From Alphaproteobacteria bacterium (GTDB taxonomy: Bacteria > Pseudomonadota > Alphaproteobacteria > Reyranellales > Reyranellaceae), in assembly GCA_013290035.1 (NCBI GenBank), contig JABCYT010000131.1, positions 1-7,776 on the forward strand: 7,776 bases of DNA, read 5' to 3'. Below the pieces are notes generated by a model. That model was not told the DNA's origin and made no database searches. It saw only the letters and a list, made by a program, of their open reading frames with translations. Positions 6,522-7,776 of this stretch are shown in pieces. The position numbers and the translations under genes were made by a program. The stretch's first letter is position 1. Every line of letters starts with the position of its first letter.

Positions 6522-7302
6522 TGGCCCTCAATGCCTCCAGAGCTTCGTCGGGCCGCTCGACGATCATGAAGTGCCCGCTGTTGGGGATCACCACCGTGCG
6601 CGAGCCGGCGATGGCTGCGGCCAGTGGCCTGGCCTTGGCGGCGGGCGTCATGAGATCGCCGTCGCCCAGCACCAGCACAGTGGGACATGTCACCTGCCCC
6701 GCGCGCGCGAGGGCGTCCTTGTACGCGTTGCAGGCCGCAAGATCGGCATGGATCACGCCCGGCTTGTTGCCCGACAGGACGGCGAGCGACTCACGCCGCA
6801 GCCACAGGCCGGGCGAGACCATGCCGCCTTTGTGCAACGCATTGCCCACGCCCCAGAACGTCATCAGCTCCTGGACCTTGAGGGTGTTCGCCTTGGCCGA
6901 TTCCAGCATCTCGGGATGCACCGGCATCTCGGCCGCCACGCCGCACAGGCCGAGCGCGCGCACCTTGTCGGGAAAATGCGCGGCGGTCTCGATCGCTACC
7001 AGGCCGCCCATCGAATGGCCGACCAGCGCGGCGCTCCTGAGCCCGGCCGCGTCGAGCAATGCCGCGGTCCACTCGGCCATGGCGGCGATGCTGTCGAGCG
7101 CCGGCCCATCGGACCAACCATGCGCCGGGAAGTCGATCGCCAGCACGCTCCGCCCGTGATGAGCGAACCAGCGGGTCTGCAGGCGCCACACCGTGCGGTC
7201 GAAGCCCGCGCCGTGGAGGAACACGATGGCGGGCTTGGCCGGGTCGAAGTCGGTGCCGCCAGTCGTCGCGAAGACGGTGCGGCCGTCGACGGTGAGCTTC
7301 AC
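6514..7302 (-). CDS. Alpha/beta fold hydrolase
   Basis: The 262-residue protein is a standard alpha/beta hydrolase with all catalytic elements. The oxyanion loop is LHGAGFDR (29-36) and the DFPAHGWSD strand-turn follows (57-65). The nucleophile elbow GHSMGG (95-100) carries Ser97. The acid is Asp216 in LGDGDLMTP (212-220), and the general base is His244 in NSGHFMIVERP (241-251). A helical cap of about 90 residues (125-205) lies between the nucleophile and the acid. The family covers esterases, C-C bond hydrolases, lactonases and haloperoxidase-like enzymes, and the substrate cannot be named here. No signal peptide is visible, so it is cytosolic. The GTG start at 7302-7300 is 2 bases after the stop of the upstream metY-like gene and has AAGGG 6 bases ahead. 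The 3' end overlaps the SDR start by 8 bases. Although it sits next to a metY-like gene, it is shorter than MetX homoserine acetyltransferases and lacks their features. Confidence 0.9.
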   Translation of the reverse strand: MKLTVDGRTVFATTGGTDFDPAKPAIVFLHGAGFDRTVWRLQTRWFAHHGRSVLAIDFPAHGWSDGPALDSIAAMAEWTAALLDAAGLRSAALVGHSMGGLVAIETAAHFPDKVRALGLCGVAAEMPVHPEMLESAKANTLKVQELMTFWGVGNALHKGGMVSPGLWLRRESLAVLSGNKPGVIHADLAACNAYKDALARAGQVTCPTVLVLGDGDLMTPAAKARPLAAAIAGSRTVVIPNSGHFMIVERPDEALEALRASV

Positions 7303-7304
7303 GG

Positions 7305-7776
7305 TCAGCCCTTCGCCGCGGCGCGCAGCGCCTGCCCGAGATCGTCCAGAAGATCGTCGGGATCTTCCAGGCCGACCGAGAGGCGGATCATGCCCTCGCC
7401 GATCCCCGCCTGCTCGAGGGCCGCGGCGTCGAGCTGGGCGTGCGTGGTCGAAGCGGGATGGATGACCAGCGACTTGGCGTCGCCCACATTGGCGAGATGC
7501 GAGAAGAGTCTTAGCCGCTCGATGAAGCGTCGGCCGGCCTCGCGGCCGCCCTTGATGTCGAAGCTGAAGATCGAGCCCGCGCCCCTGGGCAGGAGCTTTT
7601 TGGCCAGCGCATGGTCGGGATGATCGGGCAGCTCGGGCGAGGCGATGCGCTCGACGGCCGGGTTGGCCTTGAGGAAGGCAATGACCTTGCGGGCGTTCTC
7701 GACGTGGCGCGCCATGCGCAGCGGCAGCGTCTCCAGGCCCTGCAGCAGGTAGAAGGCCGTCTGCGGCGCCATGCAG
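7305..7776 (-). CDS. O-acetylhomoserine sulfhydrylase (MetY-like), C-terminal part (runs off the window)
   Basis: The last 156 codons of a Cys/Met-metabolism PLP-dependent enzyme are present and the gene continues beyond base 7776. This family makes homocysteine from O-acetylhomoserine and sulfide, or runs related gamma/beta replacement reactions. The visible part starts CMAPQTAFYLLQGLETLPLRM and continues with RHVENARKVIAFL. It contains LFSHLANVGDAKSLVIHPASTTHAQLD, the C-terminal-domain signature that contacts the substrate carboxylate, and ends RLSVGLEDPDDLLDDLGQAL. These blocks match O-acetylhomoserine aminocarboxypropyltransferases better than cystathionine synthases/lyases or MetZ, but the PLP-lysine half is not visible. 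The frame is intact to a TGA at 7307-7305. It heads, or is upstream in, the minus-strand unit with the hydrolase 2 bases on. Because the ATG at 7772 is internal (a Cys codon precedes it in frame), it should not be taken as the start. Confidence 0.88.
   Translation of the reverse strand, partial: CMAPQTAFYLLQGLETLPLRMARHVENARKVIAFLKANPAVERIASPELPDHPDHALAKKLLPRGAGSIFSFDIKGGREAGRRFIERLRLFSHLANVGDAKSLVIHPASTTHAQLDAAALEQAGIGEGMIRLSVGLEDPDDLLDDLGQALRAAAKG
7309..7313 (-). promoter_or_regulatory. Ribosome binding site of the alpha/beta hydrolase gene
   Basis: On the minus strand, AAGGG lies 6 bases before the GTG at 7302 and within the last codons of the metY-like gene. It supports the GTG start and coupled translation. 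Confidence 0.5.

Noticed and set aside
6478..7623. A 381-residue open frame on the plus strand opposite the SDR, hydrolase and metY-like genes.
   Set aside because: It spans three well-supported minus-strand genes and their junctions, and has no recognisable domain; high-GC shadow.
6514..7776. Alpha/beta hydrolase next to metY as a MetX-MetY homoserine acetylation/sulfhydrylation pair.
   Set aside because: MetX proteins are about 350-380 residues; this 262-residue protein has an ordinary GHSMGG hydrolase elbow and no MetX signature.

Overview
The window is high-GC DNA (about two thirds G+C by eye), packed with genes and strongly biased to G/C at third codon positions. The gene order pdxH (divergent) / fabI / aroC, together with the protein sequences, points to an alphaproteobacterium. 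A Rhodospirillales- or Hyphomicrobiales-like lineage is likely, but the exact genus cannot be fixed from sequence alone. No RNA genes, insertion sequences, CRISPR arrays, phage genes or long repeats are visible.

Left part, plus strand (184-4426): after a short divergent intergenic region shared with the 5' end of pdxH on the minus strand, four genes follow each other with gaps of only 17, 9 and 20 bases. They are fabI (enoyl-ACP reductase), aroC (chorismate synthase), a small two-TM protein resembling bacterial PH-like membrane proteins, and sppA (signal peptide peptidase, 67K type). This reads as one operon combining fatty acid synthesis, aromatic precursor synthesis and membrane protein turnover.

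Right part, minus strand (7776 down to 4423): a second compact operon begins outside the window with a PLP-dependent O-acetylhomoserine sulfhydrylase (metY-like, only the C-terminal part present). It continues with an alpha/beta hydrolase, a short-chain dehydrogenase/reductase, a DUF169 protein and a 2H phosphoesterase (2'-5' RNA ligase-like). Junctions are a 2-base gap, an 8-base overlap, 31 bases and 1 base, so translational coupling is likely along most of the unit.

The two operons converge tail to tail on a shared CTAG: sppA and the 2H phosphoesterase gene each use it for a TAG stop, leaving no intergenic terminator. The core genes are ordinary. The parts worth a second look are the hydrolase-SDR-DUF169-2H module, whose substrate is unknown, the SDR with Thr in place of the catalytic Ser, and the unassigned membrane protein between aroC and sppA.
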